Shown here: piece after piece, positions 44,740 through 53,672 of the stretch | Layout: the number at the start of each line of letters is the position of its first letter | Position numbering within the stretch: the first letter of the stretch is position 1 | Assembly: GCF_900095735.1 (NCBI RefSeq) | Contig: NZ_FNLO01000005.1 | Location: 186,001 to 250,000 of the forward strand | Origin: Chitinasiproducens palmae | Lineage (GTDB): Bacteria; Pseudomonadota; Gammaproteobacteria; Burkholderiales; Burkholderiaceae | DNA: 64,000 bases | Direction: 5' to 3' | Made by a program: the position numbers and the translations under genes | The notes under the pieces: generated by a model | Told to the model about the DNA's origin: nothing | What the model saw: only the letters and a program-made list of their open reading frames with translations | Databases searched by the model: none

Positions 44740-46242
44740 TCATTTCCGACCGTAGGTATCGTCGAAGCGCACGATATCGTCCTCGCCGAGATAGGAGCCG
44801 GACTGCACCTCGATGATTTCGAGCGGCGTCTTGCCTGGATTCGCCAGCCGATGCGTGACGCCCAGTGGGATGTAGGTCGACTGATTTTCCGCCAGCAGTA
44901 GTACCTTGTCGCCGCACGTTACCTCTGCTGTGCCCCTCACCACGATCCAGTGCTCCGCCCGGTGATAGTGCATCTGCAACGACAGCTTCGCCCCGGGATT
45001 GACGACGATACGTTTCACCTGGAAACGGTCGCCGAAATCCACCGAGTCGTAGAAACCCCACGGACGGTGAACCTTGCGGTGATTCTCGGCTTCCGCGCCA
45101 CCTTCGGCCTTGATGCGACCGACGATCTTCTTGATATCCTGGACGTGCGATTTGTTCGCTACCAAAACGGCGTCCGGTGTTTCGATCACCACCGTATCCT
45201 GCAGGCCGACGCATGCGATCAAACGACTGCTCGAATGCGCATAGGACGAGTTGGAGCCTTCGAACATGACCCGTCCTCGCGACACATTGCCGTCCGCGTC
45301 TTTCGGCAGGATGTCCCATACGGCGTCCCAGGATCCGACGTCGGACCAGCCCGCGTCGAGTGGCACGACCACCGCGGGGATATCGGTGCCGTTGCTCAGC
45401 TTCTCCATCACTGCGTAGTCGATCGAATCGGCAGGGCACGCTTCAAAGGCCGTTTTGTCGACGCGGCAGAAATCGCCGTCCGCATGACGCGCCTCGAAAG
45501 CGGCGCGGCAGGCTGCTTCCATTTCCGGCTGGAATTGTGCGATTGCCTTCAGCCAGATGGTGGCACGCACGATGAAAATGCCGCTGTTCCACCAGTATTC
45601 GCCCGAGGCCAAATACGCTTCGGCCGTTTCGCGCTTCGGTTTTTCGACGAAATGCTCGAGGACTCGGGCTCCCGAATCGCCGATTGGCGTGCCGGCCTTG
45701 ATATAGCCGTACCCGGTCTCCGGGCGGCTTGGCACAATTCCCATGGTCACGATTGCACCGGCTTCGGCCTGTTCGGCTGCACGCGACACCGCGTCGCGAA
45801 ACGCAGCGAGGTCAGCGACGGCATGATCGGCCGGCATGACCACAAGAATTGCATCCTGACCGTCGGCGACGGCGGCCAATGCGGCAAGCGTAAGGGCGGG
45901 CGCGGTGTTGCGACCGACTGGTTCCAGCACGATGTGCGCACGCCTGCGCAAGCGCCGCATCTGTTCGGCTGTCATGAAACGGTGATCTTCACCGCAGACG
46001 ATGATCACTTCTGCCTGGCCGGATGCGCAAGGCGCCCAGCCGTCAAGACGCAGCGCGGTGGCCTCCAGCAGCGACGCATCGCCCAATAGGCCGATCAGTT
46101 GTTTTGGATAGTGCTCCCGGGATACAGGCCAGAGGCGACTCCCCGCGCCGCCGGCCAGAATGAGGGGCTGGATCCTGTGCGTGAGCGGACGAACGACTTG
46201 GGTAGCGACGTTCGCCCATGGCACATTCGAATCGTTAGGCAT
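44740..46242 (-). CDS. manC: Mannose-1-phosphate guanylyltransferase / mannose-6-phosphate isomerase
   Basis: A 500-residue bifunctional ManC/CpsB. The nucleotidyltransferase domain starts PLILAGGAGSRLWPVSREHY then PKQL, the pyrophosphorylase signature, followed by FVEKPK and NSGIFIVRA. The C-terminal cupin domain with phosphomannose isomerase motif is GAKLSLQMHYHRAEHWIVV then RGTAEVTCGDK. It makes GDP-mannose for the exopolysaccharide. It is divergent from the gfcA-like gene with a 335-base shared promoter region, and so probably belongs to the same regulon. Confidence 0.96.
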   Translation of the reverse strand: MPNDSNVPWANVATQVVRPLTHRIQPLILAGGAGSRLWPVSREHYPKQLIGLLGDASLLEATALRLDGWAPCASGQAEVIIVCGEDHRFMTAEQMRRLRRRAHIVLEPVGRNTAPALTLAALAAVADGQDAILVVMPADHAVADLAAFRDAVSRAAEQAEAGAIVTMGIVPSRPETGYGYIKAGTPIGDSGARVLEHFVEKPKRETAEAYLASGEYWWNSGIFIVRATIWLKAIAQFQPEMEAACRAAFEARHADGDFCRVDKTAFEACPADSIDYAVMEKLSNGTDIPAVVVPLDAGWSDVGSWDAVWDILPKDADGNVSRGRVMFEGSNSSYAHSSSRLIACVGLQDTVVIETPDAVLVANKSHVQDIKKIVGRIKAEGGAEAENHRKVHRPWGFYDSVDFGDRFQVKRIVVNPGAKLSLQMHYHRAEHWIVVRGTAEVTCGDKVLLLAENQSTYIPLGVTHRLANPGKTPLEIIEVQSGSYLGEDDIVRFDDTYGRK

Positions 46243-46577
46243 GGCATGTCGGCGCAGGGATGCGCGGCAAGGCTGGAAGGGCAGTCCAGCGTGCGCCGAC
46301 AGTCTCCACGCGCCTGTGCGAAGGGCCGCACAGTCATTCGCCCGTCACCGAAACTTGCGGTTTTTACAACACTGCATCGCGATGAACGGGAAAATCGTGT
46401 ATTTTTAATCAGCTTCGATCAATGATGGATCGACCGGCGGATTTCGCTCGGCCATAACCGATGCGTATTTCCGTTTGTCTTTAGAATGGTCGCTCAGGTC
46501 CTGTGCGGACAAGTTCTTGAATGTAGGCGCTTGTTCGTCTGTCCTGGATCCCATCCTCCACTTCAATAGGAGTTTCT
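46243..46577. promoter_or_regulatory. Shared divergent promoter region of the exopolysaccharide locus
   Basis: This 335-base region separates manC (minus) and the gfcA-like gene (plus). The part from 46355 to 46480 is locally AT-rich (for example around TCGTGTATTTTTAATCAG). No JUMPstart/ops element is found. Promoter boxes cannot be fixed by eye. The small protein gene has AATAGGAG directly upstream. Confidence 0.45.
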
Positions 46578-46811
46578 ATGAAAGCAACTAAGTTCCTGGT
46601 GGCGCTCAGCGTCGCCGGCGCGCTGGCTGCGCCGAGCGTCAGCTTCGCGCAGGAAGGTGCGACGGGCGCGCCTGGCATCTCCGGCAACACGGCTGCCATC
46701 GCTGGCGGCGTGATCGTCGTCGGCGCCGCAATCGCTGGCTTCTGCAGCAGCGGCGGTAGCAACAACGTGACCGGCACGTCGGGCACGACCGGTACGACTG
46801 GCACGCTGTAA
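46578..46811 (+). CDS. GfcA/YjbE-like small exported protein of the exopolysaccharide locus
   Basis: A 77-residue protein with a signal peptide (MKATKFLVALSVAGALAAPS, cleaved after SFA), a hydrophobic stretch (TAAIAGGVIVVGAAIAGF) and a Gly/Ser/Thr-rich tail (GTSGTTGTTGTL). E. coli GfcA and YjbE have the same size and layout and head the gfc and yjb operons. A single Cys lies at the end of the hydrophobic stretch. The start ATG 46578 follows AATAGGAG. A strong terminator 20 bases after the stop suggests that it is made at higher levels than the downstream genes. Confidence 0.75.
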   Translation: MKATKFLVALSVAGALAAPSVSFAQEGATGAPGISGNTAAIAGGVIVVGAAIAGFCSSGGSNNVTGTSGTTGTTGTL

Positions 46812-46830
46812 GCGCCAGGCCAAGCCGGGA

Positions 46831-46866
46831 AAGGGGCTCTTCATCGAGCCCCTTCTTATTTTTAAT
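46831..46866 (+). terminator. Intrinsic terminator after the gfcA-like gene
   Basis: A 9-bp stem AAGGGGCTC / GAGCCCCTT around TTCATC, followed by CTTATTTTTAA. It lies between the gfcA-like and gfcB-like genes, so it probably works as a partial terminator that sets the ratio of the small protein to the downstream proteins. Confidence 0.85.
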
Positions 46867-46903
46867 CGCTTGTCAGAGCGAGTGAACGCTTTTGCCGTCG
46901 ACT

Positions 46904-47551
46904 ATGTATCGTCTGTTCACATTGCTCGCCCTCGTGCTGTTGACTGCTTGCACGACGCCGATCCAGGCGATCCAGGACGCGTACACATTCAAGCAGCAGA
47001 GCAAGCCGGCCGTGGTCAGCCAGCGTGCGATCGATCCGCACTACCAGTATCTGTTAATGACGATCAAGGGCCGCGCTCTGCTGTTGGCCCGCGGTCATAT
47101 CGATCCGGGCATGCAGGGCAGCGTGGAGGTCTTTTTCACTGCGGGCGGCGAGGTGCTGCGGCTGCTGGACGGGCGTGTTGCCGGGACAGCCGGTATGCCG
47201 GTCGAATGGTCCAGCGTGGTGTACTCGCCGTTGCCGGACTGGCGCCAGGTTGAGGAGCCGGTGACACTGGAACGCAGCCGGGATGTGATGCCCGGCTATC
47301 AGTTTGGCCTGCACGATCAGTTGCACTTGCAGCCGATTGCGCCGCCACGAAGCACCGAATTCATCGGCCAGATCCCTTCCGACACGCGCTGGTTCGAGGA
47401 GACGGCTACCGGTTCCGATGCATTGCCCACTGCCCGCTATGCGGTGGTTGTCGCGCCGGGCCGTCCCGCTGTCGCGATTTATGGCGAACAATGCCTTTCG
47501 CGCGACTTCTGTTTCACGTGGCAGCGCTGGCCGAATAAAGTGCAGGAATAA
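46904..47551 (+). CDS. GfcB/YjbF-family lipoprotein
   Basis: A 215-residue lipoprotein. The ATG at 46904 gives MYRLFTLLALVLLTACTTPI, with lipobox LLTAC; the TTG at 46892 is a less likely start. The mature part includes YQYLLMTIKGRALLLARGHI, GEVLRLLDGRVAGTAGM and FCFTWQRWP, matching YjbF/GfcB. In E. coli group 4 capsule and Yjb polysaccharide, these lipoproteins take part in late export steps at the outer membrane. It is followed within 5 bases by the GfcC-GfcD fusion gene. Confidence 0.88.
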   Translation: MYRLFTLLALVLLTACTTPIQAIQDAYTFKQQSKPAVVSQRAIDPHYQYLLMTIKGRALLLARGHIDPGMQGSVEVFFTAGGEVLRLLDGRVAGTAGMPVEWSSVVYSPLPDWRQVEEPVTLERSRDVMPGYQFGLHDQLHLQPIAPPRSTEFIGQIPSDTRWFEETATGSDALPTARYAVVVAPGRPAVAIYGEQCLSRDFCFTWQRWPNKVQE

Positions 47552-47556
47552 GCAAG

Positions 47557-50493
47557 ATGGATAAGACGCGCGAGCGCGGCGTAGGCGCCGGCTATGTACT
47601 GGCCTGCCTGCTGATTTGTGGCGTGCCGATGAGCGCCTGGGGCCAGGTTTCCGCGACGATCGATCGGCGCGGCTATCTCGGCGACTGGCTTGTCGGAAGC
47701 CCGGCCGCGCTTCGCGGTGTGACGCCGACGGCGGACGGTGGAGCGCAGCCGCTTTACCGACCTGGCACGATGTGGACCACGCCGGACGAGCGTGCCGCAC
47801 AGACCGCACGCCGGCAGACGCTGCTCAATTACATTCGATACCTGCCGCTTTCGAAGACGCTCGATGCAGCAGCACGTGAGCGCCTGTATCAGTTGGTCGC
47901 GTCGCGTCCCGTCACTGGTCGTGTGCCACTGCAAGGCGCGGATCCGCGGTGGTTGAAGGCCAACGATGCCTCCGATCCGATGCTCAGTCCGGGCGACACG
48001 GTTTCGATACCGGTCCGGCCCGGCCGAGTCGCGGTGATCCGGCCTGATGGCAAGTTGTGCCTGGTCCCGCATCGCCCGGGCGCGCAGGCGCTGCAGTATG
48101 TCCGCGCCTGCGACGCGGAGGCCGCCCCGGATTACGCATGGGTTGTCCAACCGGACGGCCAGGTCTCGAAGTACGCGGTTGCCGCCTGGAATCGTACAGC
48201 TCAAAACGTACCGGCACCCGGTGCCTGGATCTGGGCGCCAGATCGTCGCGGCAAGTGGTCGGAGGGCTTTTCCGAGCGCCTGGCTGCCTTCTTCGCGACA
48301 CAGGGCGCGGCTGACGTGCCCGTCGATCCGCTGCTGCTGTCGGCCAAGGACGTCAACGGCGAGGCGCCGAACACTGCACTGAAGGAACAAGGAGGCACTG
48401 CCGCCGGTATCGCCGAGGTCGAGGCATCACGGATTCCTGACCAGCGCCCCGCGCGTGACCTGCAAGTGACGTCGAGCGACTGGGGCACGATGGGGGTGCT
48501 GCAAACGCCCAGCGCGCGTTTCGGCGAGGCCGGCAACGTGTCGTTTACGGCCAGCTACATTAGCCCCTATACCCGCCTGAGCGTCATGCTGCAACCGCTC
48601 GATTGGTTCGAATTCGGTTTCCGTTACACCGACGTTCGCAACCACCTCTACGGTCCGACATCGTTGAGCGGCACGCAAACCTATAAAGACAAGAGCATCG
48701 ATTTCCGGGTGCGCTTGCTCAAGGAATCCGCTTATCTGCCCCAAATCGCCGCGGGTATGCGAGACGTGGGTGGAACAGGGCTGTTCTCCAGCGAGTATTT
48801 CGTCGCGAGCAAACGCACCGGTGATTTCGATTGGAGTCTCGGCTTGGCGTGGGGCAATATGGGCGCGCGCGGCGATTTCGGTAATCCGCTATCCATATTC
48901 AGCAATAAGTTCAATACTCGGCCGTCGGGAGGTAATTCGGCCGGTGAGGTGAATGGAAAATCGCTGTTCAGAGGCCGGACCGCGCTTTTCGGCGGCGTCC
49001 AGTATCAGACCCCGTGGTCGCCGCTTATTCTCAAGCTTGAATACGACGGTAATGACTACAAGCATGAACCGTTCAATACCAATCTCGATGCCAAGTCGCC
49101 GATCAACGTCGGTTTCGTCTATCGGTTGAATAAATCGGTCGACATCAGCGCGGCGTTTGAGCGCGGTAATCGCGCGATGATCGGCCTTACGGTCCACGAA
49201 AACTTTAGCGCCCTCAGCGCGACGAAGACCGCCGATCCGGCGCCCTTGCCGATCGTCGCGGCCCGGCCGCAAATCAAGGAAGCCGACTGGTCGGCTCTGA
49301 CCGCGACCTTGCAGACGCAAAGCGGTTGGCACGTACAGAGTATTCGTCGCAGCGGTGCGAGACTGGACGTCGTATTCGACAATCCTGCAGCCGTCTATCG
49401 GAAGGATCGCGTCGAGCGGATCGCCACTGTATTGCACAAGGGCGCGCCGGCGGACATTGACCAGTTCCGTATTGTCCAGATGGTTCGGGGCACGCCGACC
49501 GCATCGTATGTCATTCGTCGGGACGCGTGGGCCATCGCACACACGCAAGCGGTACCGCCGCTGCGTCGGGAGCCGACCGTCGTGCCCGCTGCGCCGCCGA
49601 CCGCGGCAGCGGTAGCTGCTACACCGGCCGAGCTGATACAGCCGATGAAGCGATGGGACTTCAGCGTGGGGCCGGGCCTTTCGCAGTCGTTCGGCGGGCC
49701 AAACGGGTTCTGGCTCTATCGCGTTACAGCCAACGCCGACGCTTCGTTCCAATTGACGCAAAGCAGTTGGCTTGCTGGCGGACTGAGCTATCGTCTGCTC
49801 GACAACTACAACAAGTTCACCTACGACGCGCCGAGCAAGCTGCCGCGGGTGCGGACCTATATCCGGCAATACGTGACGACATCGCGTCTGACAATCCCGT
49901 ATCTGCAGGCAACCCACGTCGGACGCCTTGGGAACGACCAGTTCTACGAGGTGTACGGCGGTCTGCTCGAGGAAATGTACGCTGGCGTCGGTGGCGAGTG
50001 GCTCTATCGGCCATGGCACAGCCCACTGGCGGTGGGTGTCGACATCAACCGGGTACGCCAACGTGGCTTCCGGCAAGACTTTTCGTTGCGGGATTACCAA
50101 GCCACTACCGGTCACATCACCGCTTACTGGGATACCGGCTGGAATGGCGTGCACGTGAATTTCAGCGTCGGCCAGTATCTCGCCAAGGACAAGGGCGCCA
50201 CGCTCGACGTGTCGCGTATCTTCGACAATGGCGTGACGATCGGCGCCTACGCGACCAAGACCAACGTTTCCGCCAAGCAATTCGGCGAGGGCAGCTTCGA
50301 CAAGGGCATCTATTTGTCAATCCCGTTCGACGCGCTGATGGCCAGATCCAGTCCGAAACGTGCGAATCTGGTGTGGGCGCCGTTGATTCGGGACGGCGGT
50401 GCAAAGCTGTTCCGTCAGTTTCCGCTATATGATTTGACCAGCGAGCGCAATCCGCGCAGTTTCTCGTTCGGACCGCCGCCGACCTCGCCGTGA
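47557..50493 (+). CDS. GfcC-GfcD (YjbG-YjbH) fusion protein, outer-membrane exopolysaccharide factor
   Basis: A 978-residue protein. After a signal peptide ending SAWG, residues 30-255 match GfcC/YjbG: YLPLSKTLDAAARERLYQLV, MLSPGDTVSIPVRPGRVAVI, WVVQPDGQVSKYAVAAWNR and PAPGAWIWAP. From about residue 305 the sequence matches YjbH/GfcD: SSDWGTMGVLQTPSARFGEA, LQPLDWFEFGFRYTDVRNHL, GGTGLFSSEYFVASKRTGDF. A second beta-rich half follows, ending in VWAPLIRDGGAKLFRQF. In E. coli these are two genes; the fusion implies tight coupling of the periplasmic GfcC-like domain with a large beta-barrel. A signal peptide and multiple antiparallel strands support outer-membrane location. Confidence 0.88.
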   Translation: MDKTRERGVGAGYVLACLLICGVPMSAWGQVSATIDRRGYLGDWLVGSPAALRGVTPTADGGAQPLYRPGTMWTTPDERAAQTARRQTLLNYIRYLPLSKTLDAAARERLYQLVASRPVTGRVPLQGADPRWLKANDASDPMLSPGDTVSIPVRPGRVAVIRPDGKLCLVPHRPGAQALQYVRACDAEAAPDYAWVVQPDGQVSKYAVAAWNRTAQNVPAPGAWIWAPDRRGKWSEGFSERLAAFFATQGAADVPVDPLLLSAKDVNGEAPNTALKEQGGTAAGIAEVEASRIPDQRPARDLQVTSSDWGTMGVLQTPSARFGEAGNVSFTASYISPYTRLSVMLQPLDWFEFGFRYTDVRNHLYGPTSLSGTQTYKDKSIDFRVRLLKESAYLPQIAAGMRDVGGTGLFSSEYFVASKRTGDFDWSLGLAWGNMGARGDFGNPLSIFSNKFNTRPSGGNSAGEVNGKSLFRGRTALFGGVQYQTPWSPLILKLEYDGNDYKHEPFNTNLDAKSPINVGFVYRLNKSVDISAAFERGNRAMIGLTVHENFSALSATKTADPAPLPIVAARPQIKEADWSALTATLQTQSGWHVQSIRRSGARLDVVFDNPAAVYRKDRVERIATVLHKGAPADIDQFRIVQMVRGTPTASYVIRRDAWAIAHTQAVPPLRREPTVVPAAPPTAAAVAATPAELIQPMKRWDFSVGPGLSQSFGGPNGFWLYRVTANADASFQLTQSSWLAGGLSYRLLDNYNKFTYDAPSKLPRVRTYIRQYVTTSRLTIPYLQATHVGRLGNDQFYEVYGGLLEEMYAGVGGEWLYRPWHSPLAVGVDINRVRQRGFRQDFSLRDYQATTGHITAYWDTGWNGVHVNFSVGQYLAKDKGATLDVSRIFDNGVTIGAYATKTNVSAKQFGEGSFDKGIYLSIPFDALMARSSPKRANLVWAPLIRDGGAKLFRQFPLYDLTSERNPRSFSFGPPPTSP

Positions 50494-50608
50494 GGAATGT
50501 GCGGTAAATGGATTATTATCGTCAGCAAAGCGGTCGAAAGACCAGTGCAGGAAGGATGAAGCAAATTTTGAGACGGGTCTCGCCCGACCGCCAGGGGGGA
50601 TTCCGGTA

Positions 50609-50722
50609 ATGCAAGCAGTGGACGAATGGCCGGAAGCGGGTAGCCGGCGCTTGCAGCATCTGTACGATGCTGCCGTTTCTGCATGGCCGGTTCGGGCGGC
50701 ATATGAGGCTGGCCATCGATGA
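50609..50722 (+). CDS. Short leader ORF overlapping the priming transferase start
   Basis: A 37-codon frame from ATG 50609 to TGA 50720-50722. It has AGGGGGGA about 9 bases before the ATG and ends in an ATGA-type overlap with the transferase start at 50719. The peptide MQAVDEWPEAGSRRLQHLYD has no known domain. It could be a translational coupling peptide for the next gene, or a chance frame. Confidence 0.35.
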   Translation: MQAVDEWPEAGSRRLQHLYDAAVSAWPVRAAYEAGHR

Positions 50723-52092
50723 CTAGTTTTGTGGCCCGCGGCGCGGACGTGTTGCTTATCATCCTGGGTGGGTTGCTCGCGCAGTGGATCCGCACAGGTG
50801 GCATCGCGAGCTGGCGGGACCCGCAGGTCTTTCTGGTTGCGTTCGACTGCGTCCTCGCGCTGCTGATCTTCACAGCGGTAGGCGTGTATCAGTCCTGGCG
50901 CGGCAAGCGGATGGCGAGCCTGAATCTCCGCGTACTAAGCGCCTGGGGCCTGGTGCTCGGGATCAGCGTGGTATTTGCCTACGCGCTTCACAGCGCAGAG
51001 CGCATTCCACGCGGATGGTTCGGCAGCTGGGCGATCATTACCGCCCTCCTGTTTCTCGCTTTCAAAAGCCTCGTTCACTTCGTGCTGGGACGGCTGCGGC
51101 GCGAAGGCTTGAATCAGAAACCGGTGGTCATCGTCGGCTCAGGCAGTTATTGCAGTGCGCTAGTCGCACGAGTCCGAAACGCCCCGGAGAGCGGCTTTCA
51201 TCCGGTTGCGATCTATGACGAAGCGTGTCTGAGCGGCAAGCAGATCGCCGGCATTCCGGTAATCTCGGAGTTTGAAAAACTCACCGCAGTGATCAAGGAT
51301 CAGACCGTTGCGGAGCTGTGGCTGGCGCTGCCGCTGTCGGAAGAGCGGTACATCCTCCGCCTGGTGCGCGAGTTCCGGCACGACTTCATCAATATCCGTC
51401 TGGTCCCGGACGTGCGCAGCCTGTCGTTGTTCAACCACTCGATCATGGACCTGCTGGGTTTTCCGACGATCAATCTCGCGGCAACCCAGTCAGACAACCC
51501 GGAGATGGTCTCGAAGTTGGTCTTCGATCGCGTTTTCGCGTTCATGGTGCTGTTGCTGCTGTCCCCGCTGCTTCTGGCCATCGCAATCGCGGTCAAGCTC
51601 GATTCACCGGGCCCGGTCTTCTTCAAGCAGAAGCGGATGGGCGTCGACGGGAAAGAGTTTTCCATTTACAAGTTCCGGTCGATGCGCGTTCACAAGGAGC
51701 ACACGGGTGCCGTGACGCAGGCAACCAAGGGCGATTCCCGCATCACCCGCACCGGCCGCTTCCTGCGGAGAACGAGCCTCGACGAGTTGCCGCAGTTCAT
51801 CAATGTGCTGCTCGGCGACATGTCGGTGGTCGGACCGAGGCCTCACGCGCTCGCGCACGACGACCAGTACAAGGATCTCGTCGAAGGCTATATGTACCGG
51901 TATCGGATCAAGCCCGGCATCACCGGCTGGGCTCAGATCAATGGTTTCCGCGGTGAGACTGACAAGATTTCGAAGATGGCGAGCCGGGTGAAGTACGACC
52001 TGTATTACATCCAAAACTGGAATTTCTGGTTCGACATCAAGATCGTATTTTTGACGATTGCGAAGGGATTCATTTCGCCGAATGCCTACTAG
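50719..52092 (+). CDS. Undecaprenyl-phosphate glucose phosphotransferase (WcaJ/polyprenyl-P hexose-1-P transferase type)
   Basis: A 457-residue polyisoprenyl-phosphate hexose-1-phosphate transferase. Four or five N-terminal membrane segments and a CoA-binding-like domain ([20 protein letters not shown]) precede the C-terminal catalytic domain from about 270: [64 protein letters not shown] and VGPRP. It puts the first sugar, usually glucose, on undecaprenyl phosphate and so starts repeat-unit assembly. Start overlaps a short leader frame. Confidence 0.92.
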   Translation: MTSFVARGADVLLIILGGLLAQWIRTGGIASWRDPQVFLVAFDCVLALLIFTAVGVYQSWRGKRMASLNLRVLSAWGLVLGISVVFAYALHSAERIPRGWFGSWAIITALLFLAFKSLVHFVLGRLRREGLNQKPVVIVGSGSYCSALVARVRNAPESGFHPVAIYDEACLSGKQIAGIPVISEFEKLTAVIKDQTVAELWLALPLSEERYILRLVREFRHDFINIRLVPDVRSLSLFNHSIMDLLGFPTINLAATQSDNPEMVSKLVFDRVFAFMVLLLLSPLLLAIAIAVKLDSPGPVFFKQKRMGVDGKEFSIYKFRSMRVHKEHTGAVTQATKGDSRITRTGRFLRRTSLDELPQFINVLLGDMSVVGPRPHALAHDDQYKDLVEGYMYRYRIKPGITGWAQINGFRGETDKISKMASRVKYDLYYIQNWNFWFDIKIVFLTIAKGFISPNAY

Positions 52093-52168
52093 GCTGCGGC
52101 TTGGCGACTGCTTGGGTGCCTGGTGGTCGCTTGGGTAAGGCCGCTGATATTGCACTGAACGGAAGATT

Positions 52169-53533
52169 ATGAAAATCACTATCATCGGCACCGGTTATGT
52201 CGGTCTCGTTACTGGCGCATGTCTCGCTGAGATTGGCAATGACGTATTCTGCTTCGACGTCGACGAACGCAAGATCGCCATACTGAACGATGGCGGGGTT
52301 CCCATTCACGAACCCGGACTGGCAGAAGTCATTGCGCGAAATCGCGCCGCGGGTCGTATTCGTTTCTCGACTGACGTCGATGCCAGCGTGATGCACGGGG
52401 ACGTCCAGTTCATCGCAGTTGGAACGCCGCCGGACGAGGATGGGTCAGCTGACCTTCAATATGTGCTCGCGGCAGCGCGTGCCATTGGCGCCCGGATGAA
52501 TGGCTTCAAGGTCATCGTCGACAAGTCGACCGTACCCGTAGGCACGGCGAAGCGCGTTTCGGAGGCCCTCGCAGGGGAATTGGCTCGACGTAACGAAGCA
52601 CACGGTTTCTCCGTGGTGTCGAATCCGGAATTCCTGAAAGAGGGTGCGGCCGTCGAGGACTTCATGCGTCCGGATCGTATCGTTCTCGGCTGCGACGACG
52701 ACGAAAATGGCCAACGGGCGCGCGCGATGATGAAGCAGCTTTACTCGCCGTTCAATCGCAATCACGAACGTACGATGTACATGGATGTGCGTTCCGCCGA
52801 GTTCACCAAGTATGCTGCCAACGCCATGCTTGCGACGCGCATTTCGTTCATGAACGAACTTGCTAATCTCGCGGACGAGGTGGGAGCAGATATTGAATAT
52901 GTTCGTCGAGGAATCGGCTCAGACCCGCGCATTGGATACAGCTTCCTGTATGCTGGTTGCGGCTACGGTGGCTCGTGCTTCCCGAAAGACGTTCAGGCTC
53001 TGATTCGGACCGCGTCCGAACATGGGCATGACCTCAAAGTGCTCAATGCCGTCGAGGCCGTCAACGAACGACAGAAAAATGTCTTGGTCGACAAGATTCT
53101 GAACGAATTGGGAAGCGATTTGACGGGCAAGACCTTCGCAGTGTGGGGACTTGCTTTCAAGCCCAATACCGACGATATGCGCGAGGCACCGAGTCGGCCG
53201 CTCATCGCGGCCCTTCTGAGGAAGGGCGCTTCCGTACGCGCCTACGATCCGGTAGCGCTGGACGAAGCCAAGCGCGTGTTTGGTTTGGATCTGAGCGGTA
53301 CCGCCGAATTCGAGCGATTGTCCTTCCAGCATGATCCATACGAGGCGACCGAAGGAGCCGATGCGCTTTTGATCGTGACCGAATGGAAAGAATTCAAAAG
53401 CCCCGACTTTGGACGTCTGAAGGCACAATTGAGTGCGCCTTTGGTTTTCGACGGCCGGAATCTGTATGAGCCATCCGAGATGCGGAAACAAGGCATCAAG
53501 TACACAGCCATCGGGCGAGGACGCGTCCTTTGA
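52169..53533 (+). CDS. ugd: UDP-glucose 6-dehydrogenase
   Basis: A 454-residue enzyme that oxidises UDP-glucose to UDP-glucuronate. The NAD site is [20 protein letters not shown] at the start. The catalytic Cys270 is in [14 protein letters not shown], and the substrate block [20 protein letters not shown] is intact. The C-terminal UDP-binding part includes [17 protein letters not shown]. It supplies an acidic sugar to the polymer. Start ATG 52169 follows CGGAAGATT; the gene is co-directional with its neighbours. Confidence 0.96.
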   Translation: MKITIIGTGYVGLVTGACLAEIGNDVFCFDVDERKIAILNDGGVPIHEPGLAEVIARNRAAGRIRFSTDVDASVMHGDVQFIAVGTPPDEDGSADLQYVLAAARAIGARMNGFKVIVDKSTVPVGTAKRVSEALAGELARRNEAHGFSVVSNPEFLKEGAAVEDFMRPDRIVLGCDDDENGQRARAMMKQLYSPFNRNHERTMYMDVRSAEFTKYAANAMLATRISFMNELANLADEVGADIEYVRRGIGSDPRIGYSFLYAGCGYGGSCFPKDVQALIRTASEHGHDLKVLNAVEAVNERQKNVLVDKILNELGSDLTGKTFAVWGLAFKPNTDDMREAPSRPLIAALLRKGASVRAYDPVALDEAKRVFGLDLSGTAEFERLSFQHDPYEATEGADALLIVTEWKEFKSPDFGRLKAQLSAPLVFDGRNLYEPSEMRKQGIKYTAIGRGRVL

Positions 53534-53672
53534 CACGCGTTGGACCAATGTGCAGGCTTCTTCGCCCCCGAGGCTGACGAAGCCAAGACTGCCGTGGCAG
53601 CTCATGTCAGGACTTCAGCCCAAGCGAGCGCGCAGCAGTCCAACGAATCAACCAATTTTGTTTCTTAACGCG

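Noticed and set aside
46243-46577. JUMPstart/ops element in front of the exopolysaccharide genes
   Set aside because: No sequence resembling GGCGGTAGCGT was found in this region.
48889-50280. Minus-strand frame of 463 codons opposite the GfcC-GfcD fusion gene
   Set aside because: Shadow with no domain; the plus-strand protein matches known families along its length.
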